This document shows, in pieces, positions 15,377-22,536 of a stretch of 22,536 bases of DNA. Below the pieces are notes generated by a model that had not been told where the DNA came from, searched no databases, and worked only from the letters and a program-made list of their open reading frames with translations. The first letter of the stretch is position 1. Each line of letters starts with the position of its first letter. A program made the translations under genes and the position numbers. Origin of the DNA: an uncultured Nitrosomonadales bacterium (lineage in GTDB: Bacteria > Pseudomonadota > Gammaproteobacteria > Burkholderiales > Methylophilaceae); assembly GCA_946481065.1 (NCBI GenBank), contig CAMLMA010000013.1, forward strand, positions 1-22,536. The letters run 5' to 3'.

Positions 15377-16651
15377 ATGAGCGATCAATTCCAAGGCACC
15401 AAATTCCAGAGCATCAAGGGTTTCTACGATATCCTGCCCGAGCAGACTGCGCTTTGGCAGAAGCTGGAGTCCACGGCTAGTCGTGTGCTTGCACAGTACG
15501 GTTACCGTAATATTCGGTTGCCGATCGTAGAGCCGACCGATCTATTCGTGCGCAGCGTCGGCGAGCATACCGACATCGTCGAGAAGGAGATGTACTCATG
15601 GGAAGACAAGCTCAACGGTGACCGCCTGACATTGCGCCCGGAAGGCACGGCGGGTTGCGTGCGTGCGGTGGTCGAGCACAGCCTGACCTATAATGGCCCG
15701 CAGCGCCTGTGGTACATGGGCCCGATGTTCCGTCACGAGAACGTGCAAAAGGGTCGCCAACGTCAGTTCCATCAGATCGGTGTCGAGTCGTTCGGTTTCG
15801 ACGGCCCGGATGTCGACGCTGAGCAGATCATCCTGCTGGCTCGTCTCTGGCGGGAGCTGGGTTTGCAAGACGTCGCGCTACACCTCAATACCATCGGCGA
15901 CGCCAGCGAGCGAGCCACATATCGTCAGGTGCTCATCCGGCATTTCGAAGCCCACGCTGACCTGCTGGATGAGGACGCCAAGCGTCGTCTGCATACCAAC
16001 CCCCTGCGCATCCTGGACAGCAAGAATCCACGCATGCAAGCCATGATCGAGGCCGCGCCACGACTGCTCGATGTGCTTGGAGAGGAGAGCCGGGCGCATT
16101 TCGACGGTCTCTGCAAGCGATTGCGTGATGCAGGAGTGGCGTTCCAGATCAACCCACGCCTCGTGCGCGGCCTTGATTACTACAACCGCACGGTGTTCGA
16201 ATGGGTCACGACGCGGCTCGGCAGTCAGGGCACCATCGCCGGCGGCGGTCGCTATGACAGCCTGGTCGAACGTATCGGCGGCGACGCCACGCCAGCCTGC
16301 GGATTTGGTATCGGACTTGAGCGCGTATTCTTGCTGATGCAGGAATACGGCATCGAAGCAAGTGAACAACCGGATGTTTATCTGGTCAATGTCGGTGAAC
16401 TGGCCGAAGCGCAGGCGCTGGCGATCGCCGAGCACCTTCGTGACGCCGGGCTCACCGTCGTCATGCATGCGGGCGGCGGAAGCTTCAAGTCGCAAATGAA
16501 AAAGGCAGACCGCAGCAAGGCGCGGTATGCCGTCATCTTGGGCGAAGATGAAGTACGAACTGGGGTCGTCAGCTTGAAACCGATGCTGGTCGCTGGCGAA
16601 CAACAAAAACAAGATCTGGAGTCTGCGGTTAAACTGATTCAACATGGCTGA
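15377..16651 (+). CDS. hisS: Histidyl-tRNA synthetase
   Basis: HisS charges tRNA-His and is a class II synthetase acting as a homodimer. The 424-residue protein has all class II landmarks: the N-terminal [17 protein letters not shown] with motif 1, motif 2 [24 protein letters not shown] from about residue 117, the HisA signature [14 protein letters not shown] from Arg264, GGGRYDSLV, and motif 3 [14 protein letters not shown]. The C-terminal anticodon-binding domain (from about 333, [27 protein letters not shown]) includes [24 protein letters not shown]. An open frame runs upstream into ispG, but ATG 15377 gives the family N-terminus. The Shine-Dalgarno is weak. Its last codons overlap the next gene by eight bases. 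Confidence 0.96.
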   Translation: MSDQFQGTKFQSIKGFYDILPEQTALWQKLESTASRVLAQYGYRNIRLPIVEPTDLFVRSVGEHTDIVEKEMYSWEDKLNGDRLTLRPEGTAGCVRAVVEHSLTYNGPQRLWYMGPMFRHENVQKGRQRQFHQIGVESFGFDGPDVDAEQIILLARLWRELGLQDVALHLNTIGDASERATYRQVLIRHFEAHADLLDEDAKRRLHTNPLRILDSKNPRMQAMIEAAPRLLDVLGEESRAHFDGLCKRLRDAGVAFQINPRLVRGLDYYNRTVFEWVTTRLGSQGTIAGGGRYDSLVERIGGDATPACGFGIGLERVFLLMQEYGIEASEQPDVYLVNVGELAEAQALAIAEHLRDAGLTVVMHAGGGSFKSQMKKADRSKARYAVILGEDEVRTGVVSLKPMLVAGEQQKQDLESAVKLIQHG

Positions 16652-17495
16652 GCTACTTCGTATCGAAGGTCTGACCATCGTCCCTGCTGCGATGCCCGAG
16701 CGCATCCTGGTCAAGGATGTCACGCTTACGCTGCAACCCGGCCGAACCACATGTGTGGTCGGGGAGTCCGGCAGCGGCAAAAGCCTGACGGCGCTCGCCG
16801 TGATGCAATTGCTTTCCAAGCAGTTGAAGCAGGTCAGCGGCAAGGTGATGTTCCAGGGGCAGGACCTAGTCACCCTCGATAACGAACAGATGCGCGATAT
16901 CCGCGGCAAGCGCATCGGCATGATCTTCCAGGAACCGATGACCTCCCTCAACCCGGTCCTTACCGTGGGCTACCAGATCGGCGAGAGCCTGACGGTACAT
17001 CTGGGTCTCAAGGGCAAGGCGCTGAAGGCCAGGGTGGCCAGCTTGCTGGAGCAGGTGGGTATCCCCGCGAGCCGTGCCGACAGTTATCCGGATGAACTCT
17101 CCGGGGGGCAACGTCAGCGCGTCATGATCGCGATGAGCATCGCTTGCGAACCCGCCATGTTGATCGCCGACGAGCCCACCACTGCGCTCGATGTGACCGT
17201 GCAGGCGCAGATCCTCAAGCTTCTCGATGAATTGAAGACCCGCATGAACATGGGCATGCTGTTCATCACGCACGATTTCGGCGTGGTAGCGGATATCGCG
17301 GATGATGTCGTCGTCATGTTCCGCGGCGAGATCGTCGAGTCCGGGCCGGTGGCGGAGGTGTTACAACGCCCACGCCATCCTTACACCCAGGCCTTGCTTG
17401 CCTGTGTGCCCGATGCGGACGGTAAGAAAGCCTTGCAACCGATCGACTATGCCTGGGTCGACGGTGTGGATGATGGCGTGGAGGCGGTGGTATGA
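16644..17495 (+). CDS. ABC transporter ATP-binding protein, oligopeptide/nickel type (DppD/OppD-like)
   Basis: This cytosolic ATPase belongs to the peptide/nickel importer family. The 283-residue protein has Walker A GESGSGKS at residues 40-47, the Q-loop [11 protein letters not shown], the signature LSGGQRQRV from Leu152, Walker [13 protein letters not shown] with Asp176-Glu177, and the switch His210 in FITHDFG. The C-terminal [13 protein letters not shown] is the family tail that in many members precedes Cys residues for a 4Fe-4S cluster; no such cysteine cluster is visible here. It overlaps hisS by eight bases and the next ATPase by four (ATGA), so the two are made together. No permease or substrate-binding gene lies in the window, so its membrane partner must be encoded elsewhere and the substrate is unknown. 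The pair resembles the two halves of YejF-type ATPases. Confidence 0.88.
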   Translation: MAELLRIEGLTIVPAAMPERILVKDVTLTLQPGRTTCVVGESGSGKSLTALAVMQLLSKQLKQVSGKVMFQGQDLVTLDNEQMRDIRGKRIGMIFQEPMTSLNPVLTVGYQIGESLTVHLGLKGKALKARVASLLEQVGIPASRADSYPDELSGGQRQRVMIAMSIACEPAMLIADEPTTALDVTVQAQILKLLDELKTRMNMGMLFITHDFGVVADIADDVVVMFRGEIVESGPVAEVLQRPRHPYTQALLACVPDADGKKALQPIDYAWVDGVDDGVEAVV

Positions 17496-18304
17496 GCGAG
17501 ATCATTCTCAGCGCCCGACACCTGCACAAGACCTATACCCAGCGCAGTGGGAAACTCGGGCTGACTAGTACCAGGATCCACGCGCTGGACGATGTCAGTA
17601 TCGACCTGCATGCAGGTACGACTCTGGCTGTGGTGGGCGAGTCGGGAAGCGGCAAGTCTACGCTGGCCCGTTGTCTGCTACAATTGCTGCCCTTGGATAG
17701 CGGCGAAGTGCTTTTCCAGGGAATCGACCTGGCAAAGTTGACGGCCGCGGAGTTACGGCAGCGGCGACGCGATATGCAGATGGTGTTCCAGGATCCGTTT
17801 GCCTCGCTCAATCCACGCATGCGCATCGGCGAGATCGTTGCCGAAGGCTTGCTGATCCATGGGCTGGGCAATGCTGACGAACGCCGACAAAAGGCGCTCG
17901 CGATGCTTAAACGCGTCGGTTTGAGCGAAGCCGATATGAACAAATATCCCCATCAGTTCTCGGGCGGGCAGCGGCAGCGCGTCGGTATCGCGCGTGCGCT
18001 GGTACTGGAACCCAAGCTGGTGGTGTGTGACGAGCCGGTATCGGCGCTGGACGTGTCGATACAGGCGCAGATCCTTTTGTTGCTGAAGGAGTTGCAGCAA
18101 GAGATGGCATTGAGTTACCTCTTCATCAGTCACGATCTGCGCGTCGTCAGGCATATCGCGGATGAAGTGGCGGTCATGCATCGTGGCAAGCTGATCGAGC
18201 ATGGCCAGGTTGAAGCGCTCTACGCAGCGCCGCAACAGGAATATACGAAGAATCTATTGAGCGCGATCCCGGGCCGAAAAGGCATGGCCGCGCAAACAGC
18301 ATAA
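17492..18304 (+). CDS. ABC transporter ATP-binding protein, oligopeptide type (DppF/OppF-like)
   Basis: This is the partner ATPase of the preceding gene (270 residues, 4-base overlap). It has Walker A GESGSGKS at residues 49-56, the Q-loop VFQDPFASLNP, the signature [15 protein letters not shown] from Phe156, Walker B VVCDEPVSALD with Asp180-Glu181, and the H-loop FISHDLRVVRHIADE. The C-terminal EYTKNLLSAIPG is typical of OppF/DppF. Peptide importers use a D-type and an F-type ATPase as a heterodimer, and this order (D then F) is the usual one. What is missing is everything else: no oppB/oppC permeases or binding protein. Its place between hisS and ancM, inside a housekeeping operon, gives no hint of substrate. 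Confidence 0.88.
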   Translation: MSEIILSARHLHKTYTQRSGKLGLTSTRIHALDDVSIDLHAGTTLAVVGESGSGKSTLARCLLQLLPLDSGEVLFQGIDLAKLTAAELRQRRRDMQMVFQDPFASLNPRMRIGEIVAEGLLIHGLGNADERRQKALAMLKRVGLSEADMNKYPHQFSGGQRQRVGIARALVLEPKLVVCDEPVSALDVSIQAQILLLLKELQQEMALSYLFISHDLRVVRHIADEVAVMHRGKLIEHGQVEALYAAPQQEYTKNLLSAIPGRKGMAAQTA

Positions 18305-18322
18305 ACGAGACTAGGAACGGGT

Positions 18323-18949
18323 ATGGCATACGATTTGGAAGAACAGGAACAGTTAGACGCGATCAGAGCGTGGTGGCGGACCAATGGCAACAAGGTGTTG
18401 TCGGTGATCGCGGTCGCAGCTGTCGTCTATGCGGGCATCCAGGGCTGGAAGATCTACCAGCACAAGCAGGCTGCAGGCGCATCCGCCGAATACCAGACCT
18501 TGACCAAGACGGACATCAAGGACACCAAAGCGATCAAGACGATCGCAGGCGATCTCATGGATAACTACCGCATGACTCCGTATGCCGGTCGTGCGGCCCT
18601 GCTGGCGGCTAAAGCCAACTATCAGGACAAGGACACCAAAACGGCGACCGCACAGCTCGAATGGGCTATCAAGAACGCCAAGGAAGATGCGGTGAAGGCA
18701 CTTGCTGCTCTACAGCTGGCAGCCATCCAGTATGAGACCAAGGCCTACGATGCTGCGCTCAAGACCTTGTCCGAAAAGCATGACGCTGCCTTCGACGGCC
18801 TGTTTGCCGACCTTAGAGGCGATATCCTCATGGCGCAGGGCAAAAAGGTCGAGGCCAAGAGCGCTTATGTCGAAGCGCTTGCCAAACTGGATCCGCAAGG
18901 CCGTTACCATGCCTATACCCAGCACAAGCTGGAAGCCTTGGGCAGTTAA
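18323..18949 (+). CDS. ancM: Inner-membrane ancillary SecYEG translocon subunit AncM/YfgM
   Basis: YfgM is a single-pass inner-membrane protein with a periplasmic TPR-like domain; in E. coli it associates with SecYEG and the chaperone PpiD and affects envelope stress signalling. The 208-residue protein starts MAYDLEEQEQLDAIRAWWRTNGN, the typical cytoplasmic start. One transmembrane helix follows at about 24-43 (VLSVIAVAAVVYAGIQGWKIY). A helical repeat domain (about 55-208) has repeated Ala-rich helices (YAGRAALLAAKANYQDKDTKTATAQLEWAIKNAKEDAVKALAALQLAAIQYETKAYDAALKTL). AGGA lies 6 bases from ATG 18323. Its position before bamB and der is the conserved yfgM-bamB-der order and supports the call. 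Confidence 0.92.
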   Translation: MAYDLEEQEQLDAIRAWWRTNGNKVLSVIAVAAVVYAGIQGWKIYQHKQAAGASAEYQTLTKTDIKDTKAIKTIAGDLMDNYRMTPYAGRAALLAAKANYQDKDTKTATAQLEWAIKNAKEDAVKALAALQLAAIQYETKAYDAALKTLSEKHDAAFDGLFADLRGDILMAQGKKVEAKSAYVEALAKLDPQGRYHAYTQHKLEALGS

Positions 18950-18965
18950 ATTGCCAGTAGTGAAC

Positions 18966-20135
18966 ATGAAACTACGAACCACACTCCTGGCGCTGCTCGC
19001 GCTCATGCTCTGCGCCTGCAGTTCGCTCTCTGACCTGAAGAATGACATGTCCGAACGCATGTTCGGCCGTGATCTCGCCGAGCCGCCGCAGGAGCTTGCA
19101 CAGTTCAAGCCGACCATGACCCCAAAGATCGTCTGGCATACGAATCTGGGCGAATCACAGGAATTCGATTTTACCCCGGCTGTTGACGGCGGCATGGTCT
19201 ACGCGGCCAGCGCGAGTGGCGAGATCGTCAAGGTCGACGCAGCCACCGGCAAGGAAGTGTGGCGTGTCAACGCCGGTGAGCCGCTATCCGGCGGTGTCGG
19301 CCTTGGTCCCAATCTTGTTTTGGTCGGCACACCGAAGGCCTACGTCATGGCCTACGACCAATCAGGCAAGCTGCTGTGGAAATCCAAGGTGAGCAGCGAA
19401 GTGCTCAGCATCCCCCAGGTCAGTGACGACCTTGTCATCGTTCGTGCGGGCGACAGCCGTATCTTTGGTATCAGTGCCAAGGACGGCAGTCGTAAATGGG
19501 TCTACGAACGTGTGAATCCGCCACTGAGTCTACGTAGCTCGGCAGGCGTGGTGCTGGCTGACGGCGCTGTCTATGCCGGTTTTGCCGGCGGCAAGATGAT
19601 CGCCCTGCGTGCGGAAGACGGCAAGATCATCTGGGAAGTGTCGGTGGCTCTGCCCAAAGGCACGACCGAGATCGAACGCATCGCCGATATAACCAGCCAG
19701 CCATTCGTCGATGGCCCGCTGGTTTATGCCGTCGCCTATCAGGGCAAGATCGCCGGTGTCGACCGCGCTACCGGCAAAGTCGTCTGGAACCGCGATATCT
19801 CCAGCTACACTGGCCTCAGCGCAGAGGATGCGCGCGTTTACGTATCGCATGCCGTCGGCGCGGTCTACGCACTCGAATACTCCAACGGCAAGACCTTCTG
19901 GCGCCAGGGTGCGCTTAAGAATCGCCTGCTAAGCGCACCGTTGGCACTGGGGGATGTGATTGCCGTCGGCGACGTGCAGGGTTATGTCCATTTCCTCTCG
20001 CGAGAAGACGGCGCCTTTGCCGCACGCATCAATGTACAGGATAGTCCGATCATGCCCCGGCTCACCGGGCTGGGCAGCAACGGATTGCTGGCGCAGACCC
20101 GCAAGGGCGGCCTGTACGCGCTTTCGACCAAATAA
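18966..20135 (+). CDS. bamB: Outer-membrane beta-barrel assembly lipoprotein BamB
   Basis: BamB is a lipoprotein of the BAM complex that binds BamA POTRA domains and speeds folding of outer-membrane proteins. From ATG 18966 the 389-residue protein has a lipoprotein signal MKLRTTLLALLALMLCACSS with lipobox LCAC and modified Cys18. An eight-bladed beta-propeller of PQQ-like repeats follows, seen as recurring units such as GGMVYAASASGEIVKVDAATGKEVWRVN, LVLVGTPKAYVMAYDQSGKLLWKSKV, GAVYAGFAGGKMIALRAEDGKIIWEVSV and LVYAVAYQGKIAGVDRATGKVVWNRD. An open frame reaches back to 18702 inside ancM; the signal peptide fixes the start, though GTG 18960 would add only two residues. No clear Shine-Dalgarno is seen. 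It follows ancM by 16 bases and precedes der by three. Confidence 0.94.
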   Translation: MKLRTTLLALLALMLCACSSLSDLKNDMSERMFGRDLAEPPQELAQFKPTMTPKIVWHTNLGESQEFDFTPAVDGGMVYAASASGEIVKVDAATGKEVWRVNAGEPLSGGVGLGPNLVLVGTPKAYVMAYDQSGKLLWKSKVSSEVLSIPQVSDDLVIVRAGDSRIFGISAKDGSRKWVYERVNPPLSLRSSAGVVLADGAVYAGFAGGKMIALRAEDGKIIWEVSVALPKGTTEIERIADITSQPFVDGPLVYAVAYQGKIAGVDRATGKVVWNRDISSYTGLSAEDARVYVSHAVGAVYALEYSNGKTFWRQGALKNRLLSAPLALGDVIAVGDVQGYVHFLSREDGAFAARINVQDSPIMPRLTGLGSNGLLAQTRKGGLYALSTK

Positions 20136-20138
20136 CGC

Positions 20139-21572
20139 ATGATTCCTACCATCGTCCTTGTCGGCCGGCCGAATGTCGGAAAGTCGACCCTGTTCAATCG
20201 CCTGACCCGTAGTCGGGATGCACTGGTCGCTGACTTGCCGGGTTTGACGCGTGACCGCCATTACGGTCGCGGCATCGGGGGCAGTCGCCCCTACCTCGTG
20301 GTCGATACCGGTGGCTTCGAGCCAGCCGCAGATACCGGTATCCTGAAGGCGATGGCACGTCAGACTTTGCTCGCGATCGACGAAGCGGATGTCATCATCT
20401 TTCTGGTTGACGGACGCCAAGGTGTCTCGCCTCAGGACCATGTGATCGCTGACCGGCTGCGCAAGAGCCAGCGCCCGGTATTGCTGGCGGTGAACAAAAC
20501 CGAAGGTATCCAGCGCGCGATCGCCAGCGCAGAGTTCCATGAGCTTGGTTTGGGTGAGCCGCTGTCCATCTCCTCAGCACACGGCGAGGGGGTGCGCGAC
20601 CTGGTCGAGCTGGCTCTCGACAACGTGCCGGCAGAGATCGAGACGGAAGCGAGTGAGGAAAACACCAAGCACCCCAAGATCGCGATCGTCGGGCGGCCGA
20701 ATGTCGGAAAGTCCACGTTGGTCAACGCCATGCTCGGCGAGGAGCGCGTGATTGCCTTCGATCAGCCGGGCACCACGCGCGATTCGATCCATATCGAGCT
20801 GGAACGGGGCGGCAAACATTACACGATCATCGATACCGCTGGTGTACGCAAGCGCGGCAAGGTGATCGAAGCGATCGAGAAGTTCTCGGTGATCAAGACC
20901 ATCCAGGCGATCGAGGAGGCGAATGTGGCCGTGTTGGTGGTCGATGCCCAGGAAGGCATCACCGAGCAGGATGCGCATGTTTCCGCTTATATCCTGGAGA
21001 GTGGCCGGGCCTTGGTCGTCGCCATCAATAAATGGGATGGTCTGGAAGACGACCGGCGTGACTGGATCAAGCGCGAGATCGATCGCAAGCTGCAATTCCT
21101 CGATTTTGCCCAGTTCCATTACATCTCGGCACTCAAGAAAAAGGGCTTGCCTGAGTTGTTCAAGTCCATCGACATCGCCTACAAGGCTGCCATGGCCAAG
21201 TTATCGACGCCGCAGCTGACCCGTGTACTGGAAGACGCCACGACCTTGCATCAACCCCCGATCAGCAAGAACATCCGCCCTAAGCTGCGATACGCGCACC
21301 AGGGGGGTAGCAACCCGCCGATCATCGTGATTCACGGGAACCATGTGGATGGTATTCGCGATAATTACATCAAGTTCCTGGAAAAGACTTTCCGCAAGGC
21401 CTTCCAGTTGACTGGTACGCCGCTCCGCATCCAGTTCAATCAAGGCGAGAACCCGTTCGCGCAGCGCGAGAACAAGCCGAAACGGGGCGAGGGTATCGTC
21501 AGCATGCGTCGCCGCAAGACAGCGCAGCGAGCCGAATTGAAGGCCCGCAAGCAAGACAAGGGCAAGGATTAA
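20139..21572 (+). CDS. der: Ribosome-assembly GTPase Der (EngA)
   Basis: Der is an essential tandem-G-domain GTPase needed for maturation of the 50S subunit. The 477-residue protein has GTPase domain 1 with P-loop GRPNVGKST at residues 9-17, DTGGFEP (G3) and NKTE at the G4 position. GTPase domain 2 has GRPNVGKST at 185-193, [10 protein letters not shown] and NKWD. A KH-like C-terminal domain begins at about residue 350 ([14 protein letters not shown]...[26 protein letters not shown]...). The end is a basic tail ([21 protein letters not shown]). Domain 1 has Glu where the canonical NKxD has Asp, a change I regard as tolerated in this family. The two P-loops are nearly identical at DNA level (about 20160 and 20690), reflecting the old internal duplication. 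It is the last gene of the long operon. Confidence 0.97.
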   Translation: MIPTIVLVGRPNVGKSTLFNRLTRSRDALVADLPGLTRDRHYGRGIGGSRPYLVVDTGGFEPAADTGILKAMARQTLLAIDEADVIIFLVDGRQGVSPQDHVIADRLRKSQRPVLLAVNKTEGIQRAIASAEFHELGLGEPLSISSAHGEGVRDLVELALDNVPAEIETEASEENTKHPKIAIVGRPNVGKSTLVNAMLGEERVIAFDQPGTTRDSIHIELERGGKHYTIIDTAGVRKRGKVIEAIEKFSVIKTIQAIEEANVAVLVVDAQEGITEQDAHVSAYILESGRALVVAINKWDGLEDDRRDWIKREIDRKLQFLDFAQFHYISALKKKGLPELFKSIDIAYKAAMAKLSTPQLTRVLEDATTLHQPPISKNIRPKLRYAHQGGSNPPIIVIHGNHVDGIRDNYIKFLEKTFRKAFQLTGTPLRIQFNQGENPFAQRENKPKRGEGIVSMRRRKTAQRAELKARKQDKGKD

Positions 21573-21590
21573 CCTAGAACGGCGCGCGTC

Positions 21591-21616
21591 GAATGGCTGC
21601 TATGTAGCAGCCATTC
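21591..21616. terminator. Strong symmetrical hairpin between convergent der and bamD
   Basis: GAATGGCTGCT (21591-21601) and AGCAGCCATTC (21606-21616) pair perfectly over 11 bp around an ATGT loop, 18 bases after the der stop and 53 bases beyond the bamD stop. It is symmetrical enough to act on transcripts from either side, but no T-run follows on either strand. It is best described as a bidirectional 3'-end structure, possibly a terminator helped by Rho. Confidence 0.65.
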
Positions 21617-21669
21617 ATCAAGCGACGGTATGACAGGGCAGGGGCGCGGAAGAACTGCTCCGTGCTATT

Positions 21670-22473
21670 TCAGAACAGACTTTCCCAGAATTTCCACCAG
21701 ACTTGCTGATCGCTGGGCACACCTTTGCCAAGCATCCTGCTGTTCGGGTAGTTGGTTTGCAGCACGCGGTGCGTGTCATCCCTGAGGTCATCCATGCCGA
21801 GCAGATCGTAGGCACTGATGAGGATCACCAGCGCTTCCTCGACACTGGTCGAATCCGGATAGACTTCCACCACATATTTGGCGCGGTTGATCGCAGCGAC
21901 ATAGGCCTTGCGCTTCATGTAGTAGCGCGCCACATGCATCTCATGTTCGGCCAGCGCATTGACCAGATAGGTCATTCGCAAGGTGGCGTCCTTGACGTAA
22001 CGACTGTTGGGGTAACGCGTGACCAGTTCCTTCAGGGCAGAAAAAGACTCGCGCATGGATTTCGGGTCCCGGTCACTGATCTGCTGCTTGGTCAGCTTTT
22101 CGACGAGGCCACGTTCCGTGAATGTGGCCAGGCCCTTGATGTAATAGGCGTAATCGATATTCGGATGGTTGGGGTGCAGCTTGATGAAGCGGTCGGCCGC
22201 CGCGATACAGGACGCCGGATCGTTCTTCTTGTAATACGCATAGGCGATCTCGAGCTGGGCCTGGGTGGCATATCGGCCATGGGGATAGCGGGACTCGAGC
22301 GTCTGGTAGTACTTGATGGCTTTTTCGTAGTCCTTGTCGCGCATCTTTTGCTCGGCTTCGGCAAAGATACGCTGAACCGGCCAACCCTTGGTCTCGTCGA
22401 TTTCAGTCGGCGCGCCGAAGATGGCGCAGCCCGTGAGCCAGAGCACCGCAATTAACGCTAAACTATGCTTCAT
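21670..22473 (-). CDS. bamD: Outer-membrane assembly lipoprotein BamD (ComL)
   Basis: BamD is the essential TPR lipoprotein of the BAM complex that recruits outer-membrane protein substrates to BamA. The 267-residue protein starts at ATG 22473 with MKHSLALIAVLWLTGCAIFG, a lipoprotein signal with lipobox LTGC and Cys16. Five TPR-like repeats follow: WPVQRIFAEAEQKMRDKDYEKAIKYYQTLESRYPHGRYATQAQLEIAYAYYKKNDPASCIAAADRFIKLHPNHPNIDYAYYIKGLA is the classic BamD opening, and RDPKSMRESFSALKELVTRYPNSRYVKDA is highly typical. The frame extends 20 residues upstream, but that stretch overlaps the promoter and would mask the signal peptide. bamB and bamD are both in this window, on opposite strands and facing each other, so they are not in one transcript. 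Confidence 0.95.
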   Translation of the reverse strand: MKHSLALIAVLWLTGCAIFGAPTEIDETKGWPVQRIFAEAEQKMRDKDYEKAIKYYQTLESRYPHGRYATQAQLEIAYAYYKKNDPASCIAAADRFIKLHPNHPNIDYAYYIKGLATFTERGLVEKLTKQQISDRDPKSMRESFSALKELVTRYPNSRYVKDATLRMTYLVNALAEHEMHVARYYMKRKAYVAAINRAKYVVEVYPDSTSVEEALVILISAYDLLGMDDLRDDTHRVLQTNYPNSRMLGKGVPSDQQVWWKFWESLF

Positions 22474-22500
22474 TGAATACGCCCCAAAAAAATTCAGAAG

Positions 22501-22506
22501 ATTATA
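22501..22506 (-). promoter_or_regulatory. Candidate -10 box of bamD
   Basis: A perfect TATAAT is read on the minus strand (22506-22501), about 28 bases upstream of the bamD ATG. A convincing -35 is not seen at 16-18 bases (TAGGAG at best), so the promoter may be activator-dependent or weak, or it may lie elsewhere. The box is only four bases away from the start codon of the divergent frame at the window edge. Confidence 0.4.
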
Positions 22507-22510
22507 ACCG

Positions 22511-22536
22511 ATGACCCAGCCCACTCCTATCACTCT
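22511..22536 (+). CDS. Possible N-terminal fragment of a divergent gene (rluD-like by context)
   Basis: An ATG at 22511 opens a frame (ATG ACC CAG CCC ACT CCT ATC ACT) that runs off the right edge after eight codons. Nothing in eight codons identifies the product. In many betaproteobacteria the gene divergent from bamD is rluD, a 23S rRNA pseudouridine synthase, so that is a guess from neighbourhood alone. Confidence 0.3.

Noticed and set aside
20466..20505. G4 motif NKTE in place of NKxD in the first Der GTPase domain
   Set aside because: Variation at the acidic position (Asp to Glu) in the first domain is compatible with guanine recognition; the other motifs are intact.
20160..20720. Near-identical DNA segments (about 30 bases) at about 20160 and 20690 looking like a repeat
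   Set aside because: They encode the two P-loops of the tandem GTPase domains of Der, an ancient domain duplication under selection.
1..22536. CRISPR arrays, IS elements, phage or toxin-antitoxin genes
   Set aside because: No regularly spaced repeats, transposase motifs, terminal inverted repeats or toxin-antitoxin-like gene pairs were seen.

Overview
The window looks like a chromosomal segment of a betaproteobacterium, probably in or near the order Nitrosomonadales. The assignment rests on protein-level resemblance: the WbpL/WbpM-like pair, the ndk-rlmN-pilF-rodZ-ispG-hisS-ancM-bamB-der gene order, a BamD lipoprotein with a divergent neighbour, and moderately GC-rich coding sequence. No 16S gene is present, so genus is not claimed. 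Nearly all the DNA is coding and genes are packed with ATGA-type overlaps or gaps of a few bases. Four core genes (galU, rnr, rlmN, ispG) are read from TTG and the S4-domain gene from GTG; for rnr, rlmN and ispG an in-frame stop just upstream leaves TTG as the practical start.

Region 1 (1-3888, + strand) is the tail of a surface-polysaccharide locus. It holds the end of a WbpL-type undecaprenyl-phosphate sugar-phosphate transferase, a WbpM/PglF-type UDP-HexNAc 4,6-dehydratase, galU and a purine phosphoribosyltransferase. Region 2 (3889-7663) holds a convergent YbcJ-like S4 RNA-binding protein and a tRNA-Leu(CAG) on the minus strand with its own promoter and intrinsic terminator. The divergent rnr-rlmB operon (RNase R and the 23S G2251 methyltransferase) follows. 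The tRNA promoter overlaps the start of rnr.

Region 3 (7664-10907) is the accessory-looking part. A quinol-type nitric oxide reductase (norB/norZ) and a downstream, translationally coupled two-TM protein of unknown function lie on the minus strand. Their shared upstream region carries a sigma54-like element and a palindrome that may be the NO-responsive control site.

Region 4 (10908-21572) is an uninterrupted 11-gene + strand run: ndk, rlmN, pilF, rodZ, ispG, hisS, two orphan oligopeptide-type ABC ATPases, ancM (yfgM), bamB and der. These genes link nucleotide balance, translation fidelity, isoprenoid synthesis, cell shape, pili and outer-membrane assembly. Region 5 (21573-22536) has a strong convergent hairpin, bamD on the minus strand, and the first codons of a divergent gene at the right edge.

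No CRISPR array, IS element, phage gene or long repeat was seen. The least explained items are the NO-reductase-linked membrane protein, the orphan ATPase pair inside the housekeeping operon, and the interlocked tRNA-Leu/rnr control region.
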